A stretch of DNA of 64,000 bases from GCA-002727615 sp964442655 (GTDB lineage: Bacteria > Pseudomonadota > Alphaproteobacteria > TMED109), in NCBI GenBank assembly GCA_964442655.1, contig CAYTZM010000009.1:1-64000 (forward strand). The letters run 5' to 3'. Both the position numbers and the translations under genes were made by a program. How positions within the stretch are numbered: position 1 is the first letter of the stretch; the number at the start of each line of letters is the position of its first letter. Of this stretch, positions 24,666-33,408 are shown one piece after another. The notes beneath the pieces were generated by a model. The model was not told the origin of the DNA. It worked only from the letters and a program-made list of their open reading frames with translations, and searched no databases.

Positions 24666-27227
24666 TTGCATAATTCTATAAAATTATTTTTTTTAATTAT
24701 TTTTATTCTATTTAATAGAGCGATAGCAGCAGAAGATGTGACGATTAAACTTGAAAAGGGTGATACATTTTATAGTGTTTTCAAGGAATTGAATATAAGT
24801 GCCCTAGAATCTAAATCTTTTATAGAATCATTAAAAAGTAAACTTGATTTAAGGAAAATTCCTGAAGGACAAGAAATTAATTTTTATTATAGTAAAAAAG
24901 ATAAAAATTTATTAGCAATTTCAGTGCCTTTAAAAAAAGGTTTAACATTATTAGCATGGTCAAAAGATAAAAAAATTATTTCTGAAAGGTTAAGTAACTT
25001 GATAGCTGTTAGTAGAATTAAGGCCATAGTAAATGGTGAAGATTTTAGTCCTCAGCCGGGTAATTATAAATTTATTGTAAAAAAAGGAGATAATATTACT
25101 AAAATTTTAACTAATGCTGGAGTTAGTTTTTCTGAAGTACAAAATATTGTAATGACCATATCTTCAGTTGTTGATTTAAGAAAGTTAAAACCTAATGATG
25201 TAGTAGATATTTATTATAAAGGAAATAAAAAAGATATTTATTTAGAAAAAGTAGAATTATTACTATCTGGGAAGTTAATTTTAGTTAAACGAGATGATTT
25301 TGCAGTATTTAGAATTGATAACTTAGATAAACCTATTATTAAGGATGATTTTAAAATTAAAGAAAAGAAGGTAGAAAGAGGAGATACAATATTAGGGCAA
25401 TTAAATTATGCAGGATGGTCTATAGAAGATGCAAGAAGGGCGGTAGATGCTTTTTCTACTGTATATGATCCTAGAAAAATTGGGGTAGGTTTTTCAATAA
25501 TTTTTCCTAAGGATATTAGAGTTAAGATTTTTGCTGTAACAATTTCTAAAAAGTTTGCAGTGTTAGTAACTAAAATAGAAAATAATAGATATTTGGCTAA
25601 AAAAATTTCTATCGAATTAGCCAAAAAAACAGTTTCAAATTTAAAATATGTTCCGGAAAAGAAAAAAGAAGTAAAAAAAATAAAGAAGAAAGAGATTATT
25701 GATCAAAAAAAAGATTTTGATTCTTTGAAATTAAGTGATGAAGAAAATTTATATTTAGAAACGAATTTAATTGAAGGAAGAATAGAAAAAGGAGACTCAT
25801 TAATTTCTAGGCTTTTAGCAGCTGGAGAAAAACATAAAAGTATAAATAAAGCTTTAAAAGTTTTAGGTGAATATATGGATCCTAATCTTATAAGGGCTGG
25901 GAGTTCAATTATTATCGCATTAGGTAATAATCATGAACCTATTCGAGGCTTTTATATAGCAAAGAATAAAGATAAAGGTTTCTTAGTTCAATTAAATAAT
26001 CAGAATAATTTTATTGTAGAAAAGCATACAGAAAAAGAAGCTAAAATTATTTTGGCAGAAATGGTAAAGCCAAATTTAATTAAAAGAAAGAAGACTATTC
26101 TTGTTTCAGATGAATGGAAAAAAACCAGTTTGGTTGAACCTTTTAAATATAATGTAAAAATTTTTACTTTTAAAAATGGAGATACTTTATCACATGCTTT
26201 TAAAAGTATGAAAATTGCAGAGAACAAAATGTTTGGTTTCGTCAATAAATTAAAGAATATATTTAATCCTAAAAAGCTTAGAATAGGACAAAAAATTAAA
26301 GTGTATGTTAGCAAGGATGATAATAACCAAATTATGGGTTTAATTATTAATTTAGATAAAATTAAATCTATTGAAGTTTTTAAAGAAAATAATAATTTTG
26401 TATTAAATAAGTATGAACAACCTACGATAATAAAAGTTCAAAAATCTTCTGGTGAAATAAGTTCTAGTTTATATTTAGCTGCAAAAGATGTAGGTTTGCC
26501 AATTCCTGTATTAATGGAAATGGTAAAAATTTATTCATATGATGTGGATTTTCAAAGAGAAATTAAAAAAGGTGATGGTTTTGAGGTTTTATATGCCATG
26601 CATTATAATAAAGACGATGAATTGGTTAGAAATGGTCCTGTTAAAAGTGCTGTGCTTATACTAGGTGGAGAAAGATTGCCTATATATAGGTATGAATATC
26701 AGCAAGGGTTTTATGACTATTTTGATTTTGAGGGGCGTAGTGTTAGAAAAGCTTTAATGAGGACTCCTTTAGATGGAGCTAGAATTACCTCTAGTTTTGG
26801 TAAAAGAAAACATCCAATTTTAGGGTATACCAAAATGCATAAAGGTGTAGATTTTGGTGCATCAAGAAATACCCCTGTATATGCTGCTGGAGATGGGATT
26901 ATAGAATATGCAAATAGAAATGGGAGTTACGGTAAGTATATTAGAATTCGCCATAACTCAGATTATAAAACAGCCTATGCACATCTCGCTAAATTCGCTA
27001 AATTTGTTAAAAAAGGAAAAAGAGTAAAGCAAGGGGAAGTAATAGGTTATGTAGGCACTACAGGACGGTCTACTGGTCCACATTTGCACTATGAAATAAT
27101 TTTTAGAGGGAAACAGGTTAATCCTCTTAAAATTAGAATGCCTAAAGGGTTAAAATTAAAAAATAAAAATTATGAAATGTTTATTGAAGAAAGAAATAGG
27201 TTAGATGTGTTATGGAATAGTATGTAA
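24666..27227 (+). CDS. Periplasmic M23 metallopeptidase with five LysM/OapA-like modules
   Basis: Exported peptidoglycan hydrolase or hydrolase activator (853 residues). It begins at a TTG with AAGGAA five bases upstream. A signal peptide ends near residue 22 (LFNRAIAA). Five related modules follow, each opening with a GD motif: KLEKGDT (about 29-35), VKKGDN (about 139), VERGDT (about 236), IEKGDS (about 374), FKNGDT (about 503). Each continues with a helix and a (D/N)PxK/I turn, as in LysM or OapA-like units. The C-terminal LytM domain has GARITSSFGKRKHP, the zinc ligands of HKGVDFG and HLHYE, so it should be active. Module 4 is shared, partly without any base change, with RodZ downstream. 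Family proteins usually have fewer modules. Confidence 0.9.
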   Translation: MHNSIKLFFLIIFILFNRAIAAEDVTIKLEKGDTFYSVFKELNISALESKSFIESLKSKLDLRKIPEGQEINFYYSKKDKNLLAISVPLKKGLTLLAWSKDKKIISERLSNLIAVSRIKAIVNGEDFSPQPGNYKFIVKKGDNITKILTNAGVSFSEVQNIVMTISSVVDLRKLKPNDVVDIYYKGNKKDIYLEKVELLLSGKLILVKRDDFAVFRIDNLDKPIIKDDFKIKEKKVERGDTILGQLNYAGWSIEDARRAVDAFSTVYDPRKIGVGFSIIFPKDIRVKIFAVTISKKFAVLVTKIENNRYLAKKISIELAKKTVSNLKYVPEKKKEVKKIKKKEIIDQKKDFDSLKLSDEENLYLETNLIEGRIEKGDSLISRLLAAGEKHKSINKALKVLGEYMDPNLIRAGSSIIIALGNNHEPIRGFYIAKNKDKGFLVQLNNQNNFIVEKHTEKEAKIILAEMVKPNLIKRKKTILVSDEWKKTSLVEPFKYNVKIFTFKNGDTLSHAFKSMKIAENKMFGFVNKLKNIFNPKKLRIGQKIKVYVSKDDNNQIMGLIINLDKIKSIEVFKENNNFVLNKYEQPTIIKVQKSSGEISSSLYLAAKDVGLPIPVLMEMVKIYSYDVDFQREIKKGDGFEVLYAMHYNKDDELVRNGPVKSAVLILGGERLPIYRYEYQQGFYDYFDFEGRSVRKALMRTPLDGARITSSFGKRKHPILGYTKMHKGVDFGASRNTPVYAAGDGIIEYANRNGSYGKYIRIRHNSDYKTAYAHLAKFAKFVKKGKRVKQGEVIGYVGTTGRSTGPHLHYEIIFRGKQVNPLKIRMPKGLKLKNKNYEMFIEERNRLDVLWNSM
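25692..26095 (+). repeat. Module 4 of the M23 peptidase, inverted copy in rodZ
   Basis: Homologous to 32415-32818 on the other strand. Within it 25905-26053 is identical base for base to the reverse complement of 32459-32607 (149 bases). Outside the identical core the copies differ clearly; one aligned 60-base stretch upstream has 14 differences. At protein level 54 consecutive residues are identical (A411-A464 here, A259-A312 in RodZ). Confidence 0.95.
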
Positions 27228-27284
27228 TAATATAATAAAGATTGTTCTCTTTTTTTTATAATTTTATCATACTTATTTCTTATT

Positions 27285-27611
27285 TTAAATTTTTGAAGAT
27301 TCGTTTGGTTGTTCTTTATTTTGAATTTCGATAATGTCTTTTTGTTTTTGAATATTTTTCCCATTTAATGAAGTTTTATGGACTCTATGAAAATGTTCAG
27401 CATGTTGAAAATAATATTCTGCTGATATTATATCTCCAGAAGATAAAGCATCTCTAGCTAAAGATTGATATTTTTCCTGAACCTGAATTGGGTTTCCTTT
27501 AATTTTATTTTCTTTGCCATTACCATCAAAGCCATTATTAGGAACTTTATGATTTCTTTTTGATCCATTGTTTTTACTTTTATGTCTTCTGGGAGTATTT
27601 GATCCCCTCAT
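27285..27611 (-). CDS. DUF4167 family protein
   Basis: Basic 108-residue protein. The N-terminus MRGSNTPRRHKSKNNG is disordered and Lys/Arg/Asn-rich. The conserved block VQEKYQSLARDALSSGDIIS followed by AEYYFQHAEHFHRV is the DUF4167 signature, found in Alphaproteobacteria downstream of prfA-prmC, as here. The basic tail next to a conserved helical hairpin suggests RNA or ribosome contact, but nothing is established. 183 bases separate it from prmC, enough for its own promoter. The C-terminal end is a low-complexity Gln/Lys/Glu stretch. Confidence 0.85.
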   Translation of the reverse strand: MRGSNTPRRHKSKNNGSKRNHKVPNNGFDGNGKENKIKGNPIQVQEKYQSLARDALSSGDIISAEYYFQHAEHFHRVHKTSLNGKNIQKQKDIIEIQNKEQPNESSKI

Positions 27612-27794
27612 ATTATTTCCTTTATATATTTATGATTTCTAAAAATACTAAATAATAATTAATATTATTTAGAAATTTAGTTTCCAAGAAAATTTAATTA
27701 GACTTTAATTTATATTAAAATCTTATGAACTCTTATTCTAGCCATATAAAAATATATGCCAAGTATTTTTTTTAAATTTTATTAAAATAATTTT

Positions 27795-28640
27795 TTATAT
27801 TGCTTGAGCTAATACAATCCTATCATATTTAGAAAAATCTTTAATAACTTTATTAATTTTAAAATTATTCATTTTTATTAATTGTAGGGCTTCTTTTGAT
27901 TGGTCGTATCCAATTTCGAATAATGCAGATCCATTTGATTTTATGCATTTTCTTGCTGAAGGTAATAATTTAGTAAGGCATTCTAAACCGTTTTTTCCTC
28001 CATCTAAAGCGATATGAGGTTCAAAGTTAATAACATCTTTATTTAAATTTTTTATATCATCTGATCTTATATAAGGAGGATTGCAAACTAATAAATCAAA
28101 ATAATTAGATTTTAGTGATTCTGCCCAATTAGTATTAATTAAATTACATCTATTATGTAATTTAAAATTATTTATATTTTTTTTAGCTATTTTTAATGCA
28201 TTTATAGATATATCTGTTCCTATTCCATAAGATTTTGGAAGGTTAAGAAGTAATGATAATAATATTGCTCCCGAGCCTATACCTATGTCTAAGATTTGCA
28301 ATTTTTTATTTTTATTTATAATATTTAAAGTGGTATCTATTATATGTTCAGTTTCTGGCCTAGGTATTAAAACATTTTTATCAACATAAAATTCGGATTT
28401 ATAAAAGTTTTTAGAGTTTATAATATATGCAATTGGTTTTTTTTTTGCTCGTTTTTTAAATAGTGATAAAATGTATGTGTATTCATGATAATTAATTTCT
28501 TTATTAGGATTTAAAAAAATTTCATGATGTTTTATTTTTATTACATGTTTTATAATAATTATTGTTTCTCTATTAGCATTTTTGATATTCGATTTTTTAA
28601 GAATATTTTGACCTTGATTTATTAATTCAGATAATTTCAT
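27795..28640 (-). CDS. prmC: Release factor glutamine methyltransferase
   Basis: PrmC/HemK (281 residues) methylates the glutamine of the GGQ loop in release factors. The N-terminal helical domain carries PIAYIINSKNFYKSEFYVD and VLIPRPETEHIID. The SAM-binding motif is ILDIGIGSGAILLSLLL and the catalytic NPPY is in LLVCNPPYIRSDD. It starts six bases after its own substrate's gene, prfA, which is the standard arrangement. Confidence 0.95.
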   Translation of the reverse strand: MKLSELINQGQNILKKSNIKNANRETIIIIKHVIKIKHHEIFLNPNKEINYHEYTYILSLFKKRAKKKPIAYIINSKNFYKSEFYVDKNVLIPRPETEHIIDTTLNIINKNKKLQILDIGIGSGAILLSLLLNLPKSYGIGTDISINALKIAKKNINNFKLHNRCNLINTNWAESLKSNYFDLLVCNPPYIRSDDIKNLNKDVINFEPHIALDGGKNGLECLTKLLPSARKCIKSNGSALFEIGYDQSKEALQLIKMNNFKINKVIKDFSKYDRIVLAQAI

Positions 28641-28646
28641 CTTGAA

Positions 28647-29735
28647 TTAATTTTTTTCGGTATATTGTGTTAATCTATCACTTTCATCTTGTGCTAATAG
28701 AACATTGATAATTTCATTAAGTCTTGTGCCATCTAATATTTCTTCCATTCTATTTAAAGATAATTGTATACGATGGTCTGTAATACGATCTTGTGGAAAA
28801 TTGTAAGTTCTTATTCTTTCAGATCTATCCCCAGATCCTACAAGAGATTTTCTTTGTTTACTTATTTCATTTTCTCTAGATTTTTTTTCAATATTATATA
28901 ATTTAGACCTTAACATTTCTAAAGCTTTGGCTTTATTTTTGTGTTGAGACTTATCATCTTGACATTGAGTGACTGTACCACTTGGAATGTGAGTGATTCT
29001 AACAGCGCTATCAGTTTTATTAACATGTTGTCCTCCTGCACCTTGAGAACGGTAAGTATCTATTCTTAAATCACTACTTTTTAATTCAATATCCACTTCT
29101 TCAACTACTGGTAATATAGCCACAGTGGCAGCGGAGGTGTGTATTCTTCCTTGAGTTTCTGTAGAAGGTATCCTTTGTACACGATGTACACCGCTTTCAA
29201 ATTTTAACTTACCATAAACATTATTTCCTGAAATTTTTGCTGACGCTTCTTTTACACCTCCAATATCATTTTCAGAAAGGGTTAATATTTCCAGATCCCA
29301 ATTTTCAGCTTCAGAATATTTAACATACATTCTTAATAAATTACTGCCAAATAATGCTGCTTCATCTCCGCCAGTTCCCGCTCTAATTTCTATTATTGCA
29401 TCTCTATTATCATCGGGGTCTTTTGGTATAAGAAGTTTTTGTGTTTTTTCAGTTAAAATATTGAGGTTAGTTTTTAAATTTTGTAATTCAGTTAGTGCCT
29501 CTTGTTTAATTGCGTGTTCTAATTTTTCTTCTGCAAGGATTTCATTGACATCATTAATTTCTTTTTCACAAGCTTTAAGGGAGTTAATTGATTCTACTAT
29601 AGGAGATAGTTCAGCATGCTCTTTGGAAAGCTTAAGTCTTATATTTGCATCAATAGAACTATCTAATAGTTTATTTTCAATTTCTAAATATTTATTTTGT
29701 ATTTCTTCAAGTCTATTTTCAAGAATAGGTATCAT
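28647..29735 (-). CDS. prfA: Peptide chain release factor 1
   Basis: RF1 (362 residues) ends translation at UAA and UAG. Domain 2 includes IEIRAGTGGDEAALF and HRVQRIPSTETQGRIHTSAAT, which contains the stop-codon-reading region. The GGQ catalytic loop is SQGAGGQHVNKTDSAVRI. The final SGDRSERIRTYNFPQDRITDHR is canonical. It sits two bases after hisS and six before prmC in one operon. Confidence 0.97.
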   Translation of the reverse strand: MIPILENRLEEIQNKYLEIENKLLDSSIDANIRLKLSKEHAELSPIVESINSLKACEKEINDVNEILAEEKLEHAIKQEALTELQNLKTNLNILTEKTQKLLIPKDPDDNRDAIIEIRAGTGGDEAALFGSNLLRMYVKYSEAENWDLEILTLSENDIGGVKEASAKISGNNVYGKLKFESGVHRVQRIPSTETQGRIHTSAATVAILPVVEEVDIELKSSDLRIDTYRSQGAGGQHVNKTDSAVRITHIPSGTVTQCQDDKSQHKNKAKALEMLRSKLYNIEKKSRENEISKQRKSLVGSGDRSERIRTYNFPQDRITDHRIQLSLNRMEEILDGTRLNEIINVLLAQDESDRLTQYTEKN

Positions 29736-29737
29736 AA

Positions 29738-30988
29738 TTATTTCGATATTTTTTTTATATAATTTATAACTTGATCTAATTTTATGTTTTTTTGATCATT
29801 TTTCTTTAGATCTTTAATAATTGCTATATTATTTTTTAACTCGTTATCTCCAATTATTAATGCATAATTAGATGAAGCTTTATTTGCATTTTGTAATCTT
29901 TTCTTAATGTTTCCTGAAAAGGCCATATTAACTATAATTTTTTCTTTTCTTAATTCCTCTGATATTTGTATACAATATTTTAGACTGTCGTCTCCTAAAG
30001 GGATTATAGAGATATTATTTGGTACTATATTTTTTAAATTGAATAAAATATTTATTCTTTCTATACCTGCAGCCCACCCAATTCCAGGAAGGTCTGGCCC
30101 TCCCATTTGTTTCATTAAGCCATCATATCTTCCGCCGGCTATAATTGCTCCTTGAGATCCTAAATTATTACTAACAAATTCAAAAGTTGTATTATTATAA
30201 TAATCAAGCCCTCTAACTAATTTTGGATTTTCGATGTATGGAATGTTAAGACTTTTAAGTATGTTTAAGATGTTATTGAAATTATTTTTAGATTCATTAT
30301 TTAAATAATCTGTAATAATAGGTGCATTAACCAGTAATTGAATATCCTCCTCATTTTTAGAGTCCAATATTCTTAAAGGATTTTTGTCAAACCTCTTCAA
30401 ACTATCTGATGAAAGTTTATTTTTATAGACTTTCAAATAAGAAATAAGGTCTTTAATATATTTTTTTCTATCTTCTGTGCTTCCTAAACTATTTATGTTG
30501 AGAGTAATTTCATCATCAATTTTTAATTCAGTAAGTAATCTTTTAGCACATGTTATAACCTCTATATCTGCTAGTTCTTCTTTGCTTCCTACTAATTCAA
30601 CACCTATTTGGTGAAATTGTCTTAATCTTCCTTTTTGAGGTCGTTCATATCTAAACATAGGGCCATTATAAAAAGCTTTAAATGGCATTTGATGTGTTAA
30701 TCCATTTGATATTATTGCTCTAATTATTCCTGCGGTACCTTCTGGTCTAAGTGTAATGCTTTCATTTCCTTTGTCAGTAAAAGTATACATTTCTTTTGTT
30801 ACTATGTCAGAAGTATCTCCTAAGGTTTTTTGAAATATCTCTGAAAACTCAAATATAGGGGTAGACATGGCTTCAAAACCATATCTAACGCATATTTTTT
30901 CAGCTAATGATACGATGTAATTGTATCGATGCATGCTATCTTTTAAATGATCGTGAGTGCCTCTAACAGGTTGTAATTTTTTAGACAT
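29738..30988 (-). CDS. hisS: Histidine-tRNA ligase
   Basis: HisRS (416 residues), a class II synthetase. LQPVRGTHDHLKD opens the protein. Motif 2 lies around FRYERPQKGRLRQFHQIGVE; the histidine-binding signatures LVRGLDYYNNTTFEF and GGRYDGLMKQMGG are complete, and a short anticodon-binding domain closes it (about 325-416). Its start overlaps the end of ispG by eight bases. Length is normal for bacterial HisRS. Confidence 0.96.
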   Translation of the reverse strand: MSKKLQPVRGTHDHLKDSMHRYNYIVSLAEKICVRYGFEAMSTPIFEFSEIFQKTLGDTSDIVTKEMYTFTDKGNESITLRPEGTAGIIRAIISNGLTHQMPFKAFYNGPMFRYERPQKGRLRQFHQIGVELVGSKEELADIEVITCAKRLLTELKIDDEITLNINSLGSTEDRKKYIKDLISYLKVYKNKLSSDSLKRFDKNPLRILDSKNEEDIQLLVNAPIITDYLNNESKNNFNNILNILKSLNIPYIENPKLVRGLDYYNNTTFEFVSNNLGSQGAIIAGGRYDGLMKQMGGPDLPGIGWAAGIERINILFNLKNIVPNNISIIPLGDDSLKYCIQISEELRKEKIIVNMAFSGNIKKRLQNANKASSNYALIIGDNELKNNIAIIKDLKKNDQKNIKLDQVINYIKKISK

Positions 30989-32081
30989 TTTGTTTCAACT
31001 TTTTTGCATAATTTTCAACCAATTCTATTACATGGCTTATAAAATCTTTTTGTTTCATCCTATGATATTTCTCGCCATCTAAATATACTTGATGAAAAGT
31101 ATTTCCACCACCAGTTATTCCAATATTAGTATGACGGGCTTCACCAGGACCATTAACTACACATCCAATAATTGAAAGAGATATAGGTTCTTTAATGTGA
31201 TCTAGTTTTTGCTCTATAATTTTTACTGTGTCAATTACATCAAAATTTTGTCTTGCGCATGAGGGGCAAGAAATGATTGTAACTCCTTTATTTCTTATTC
31301 CTAGAGATTTTAGAATATTAAATGCTGTTTTTACTTCTTCTATAGGGTCAGCAGATAAGGAAACACGAATCGTGTCTCCTATACCGGACCATAAGAGTTT
31401 TCCTAAACCAATAGATGATTGAATAGTGCCATATTTTAAGCTTCCTGCTTCTGTTATGCCAATATGTAAAGGATAATCACATATTTTGGATAATCCTTCA
31501 TATGCCAAAACTGTTAGAAATATATCTGATGCTTTTACACTTATTTTAAAGTTAGTAAAATTATTATCTTCTAAAATTTTAATTCCATTTTGTGCGCTTT
31601 CTATCAAAGCTTCAGGACAAGGAGATTTATACTTGCTTAATAATTTTTTTTCTAAAGAGCCAGCATTAACCCCAATTCGCATAGAGCAATTATTATTTTT
31701 AGCAGCATCAATGACAGACTTAATTCTTTCGTTTGATCCAATATTTCCAGGGTTTAGTCTTAGGCATGCAGCCCCTGCTTCAGCAGCTTCAATAGCTCTT
31801 TTATAATGGAAATGAATATCTGCTACTATAGGTAAAGAAACGTTTTTTATTATAGTTTTAAGAGCTTTAGTTGATTCTTCATCAGGGCAAGAAATTCTTA
31901 CTATATCTGCTCCAGCATCTGATATTTTATTTACTTGTTCAATTGTTTTTTTTATTTCTGTTGTAGGTGTATTTGTCATGGATTGAACACTTATAGGATT
32001 ATTTCCTCCTACAGCAACGTTGCCTACCATAATTGTTTTAGTTATTTTTCTTTTAATTTTTCGGTAAGGACGTAAGGTCAT
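30981..32081 (-). CDS. ispG: 4-hydroxy-3-methylbut-2-en-1-yl diphosphate synthase
   Basis: IspG/GcpE (366 residues), the iron-sulfur enzyme of the penultimate step of the MEP isoprenoid pathway. VGGNNPISVQSMTNTPT at the N-terminus, CLRLNPGNIG, and the cluster cysteines in SCPSCARQNFD and SIIGCVVNGPGEA are present. It follows rodZ by ten bases, an order kept in many Alphaproteobacteria. Confidence 0.96.
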   Translation of the reverse strand: MTLRPYRKIKRKITKTIMVGNVAVGGNNPISVQSMTNTPTTEIKKTIEQVNKISDAGADIVRISCPDEESTKALKTIIKNVSLPIVADIHFHYKRAIEAAEAGAACLRLNPGNIGSNERIKSVIDAAKNNNCSMRIGVNAGSLEKKLLSKYKSPCPEALIESAQNGIKILEDNNFTNFKISVKASDIFLTVLAYEGLSKICDYPLHIGITEAGSLKYGTIQSSIGLGKLLWSGIGDTIRVSLSADPIEEVKTAFNILKSLGIRNKGVTIISCPSCARQNFDVIDTVKIIEQKLDHIKEPISLSIIGCVVNGPGEARHTNIGITGGGNTFHQVYLDGEKYHRMKQKDFISHVIELVENYAKKLKQNV

Positions 32082-32091
32082 TTATATTCCT

Positions 32092-33390
32092 TTAATTAAG
32101 TAATTTTATTAAGTTTTCATAATCTAGTGAAATATCTCTTTTTACCTCACCATTTTTACCAATATTTTTTATAGTTTTATTATTTATTACTATAATAATA
32201 CCTCCTGCATTTCCAGTCACTAGTTTAAGCCCCTTTTCATATGATAATTCTATTTCTTCATCTTTTTTAATAATTTTACTAAGTATAGTTTTAGTTTTAT
32301 TATTTTGAATTTCTATCCATGAATCATCTAAAGCAATTATCTTAATTAATTTTATATTTTTTGTTATTACTTGTTTATCATTATTTATAATTACTTGATT
32401 GAAGTTGGTATCAACAATTTTCTTTCTTTTAATTAAATTTGACTTTACCATTTTTGCTAAAATAATTTTAGCTTCTTTTTCTGTATGCTTTTCTACAATA
32501 AAATTATTCTGATTATTTAATTGAACTAAGAAACCTTTATCTTTATTCTTTGCTATATAAAAGCCTCGAATAGGTTCATGATTATTACCTAATGCGATAA
32601 TAATTGAGCTGCCAGCTCCAATAATATTTGGATCCATATGCTTTTCAAGACTTGTCAAAGCTTTATTTATATTTATGTATTTTTCTCCTACTGCTAAAAG
32701 TTTAGATATTAAAGTTTCCCCTTTATTTATTTTTCCCTCAATTAAGCTCGTTTCTATATACAAATTTTCTTCAGTACTTAATTCAGAAGAATCAAAATCT
32801 TTTTTTTCATCAATAACTTCTTTCTTTCTTATTATTATTTTTTCTTTTTTCTTTTCATTCTTATTTGTAATTACTTGTTCAACATTAATGTCTAAGTCTG
32901 TATTATTTTCTATTTTATGATTGCTATCATTTATATAATTATTGGTATTTTTTGTTAAAATATTTTTATTTGAAAAATTCTTCCAGATAATAATTATAGA
33001 TACACTAGTTATTAGACATAATATAGTTATTAAAAGATTAGAAAATTTAAACTTTATAAAAATATTAATTTTATTAAATATATTATTTTTATTTTTTGTA
33101 GTAGTAATTTTAGTTTGATTTTTTTCTACATTATCAAAAAATATTTTTGAATCTATGTTTAACCATTTTAGGTAGGATCTGATATGTCCTAAATTAAACA
33201 CATTATATTCTATTTCTTTTAAATTTCCATTTTCTAAGTGTGTAATTAAATTTAGATTAATATTTAGAAGTTTAGAAACCTGTTCCTTTGAAGTTTTTCT
33301 TGATTCTCTAGAAGAAATTATATTTTCTTTTATTTGTATAAGAATATCTTCATTTTGAAAATTTAAAAAATTATCATTTTTATTATTCAT
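32092..33390 (-). CDS. rodZ: RodZ-like cytoskeletal protein with an inserted LysM/OapA-like module
   Basis: RodZ links MreB to the cell-wall elongation complex. This 432-residue protein has an N-terminal helix-turn-helix domain (about 15-85; TSKEQVSKLLNINLNLITHLENG), one transmembrane helix (about 117-137), a Lys/Asn-rich periplasmic linker, and a C-terminal DUF4115-like beta domain (about 345-425; DDSWIEIQN, LKLVTGNAGGIIIVINNK). Between linker and DUF4115, residues 191-325 are a clear copy of module 4 of the M23 peptidase at 24666-27227, including 54 identical residues. That module is not part of the usual RodZ architecture. Position upstream of ispG-hisS supports the RodZ assignment. Confidence 0.87.
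   Translation of the reverse strand: MNNKNDNFLNFQNEDILIQIKENIISSRESRKTSKEQVSKLLNINLNLITHLENGNLKEIEYNVFNLGHIRSYLKWLNIDSKIFFDNVEKNQTKITTTKNKNNIFNKINIFIKFKFSNLLITILCLITSVSIIIIWKNFSNKNILTKNTNNYINDSNHKIENNTDLDINVEQVITNKNEKKKEKIIIRKKEVIDEKKDFDSSELSTEENLYIETSLIEGKINKGETLISKLLAVGEKYININKALTSLEKHMDPNIIGAGSSIIIALGNNHEPIRGFYIAKNKDKGFLVQLNNQNNFIVEKHTEKEAKIILAKMVKSNLIKRKKIVDTNFNQVIINNDKQVITKNIKLIKIIALDDSWIEIQNNKTKTILSKIIKKDEEIELSYEKGLKLVTGNAGGIIIVINNKTIKNIGKNGEVKRDISLDYENLIKLLN
32415..32818 (-). repeat. Inverted copy of M23 module 4 inside rodZ
   Basis: Reverse-strand counterpart of 25692-26095. The perfect core is 32459-32607. The copy is in the same reading phase as in the peptidase gene, so crossing over inside the core would join the two genes in frame. 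Confidence 0.95.
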
Positions 33391-33408
33391 AAATATTGTA
33401 TCTGCATA

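Noticed and set aside
27648..27672. Inverted repeat CTAAATAATA / TATTATTTAG with a 5-base spacer between prmC and the DUF4167 gene
   Set aside because: It consists almost only of A and T in a 183-base AT-rich gap, where such symmetry arises easily by chance; no promoter or T-run is attached to it. It differs from the Fur-type site, which contains GAG/CTC ends and abuts a promoter.
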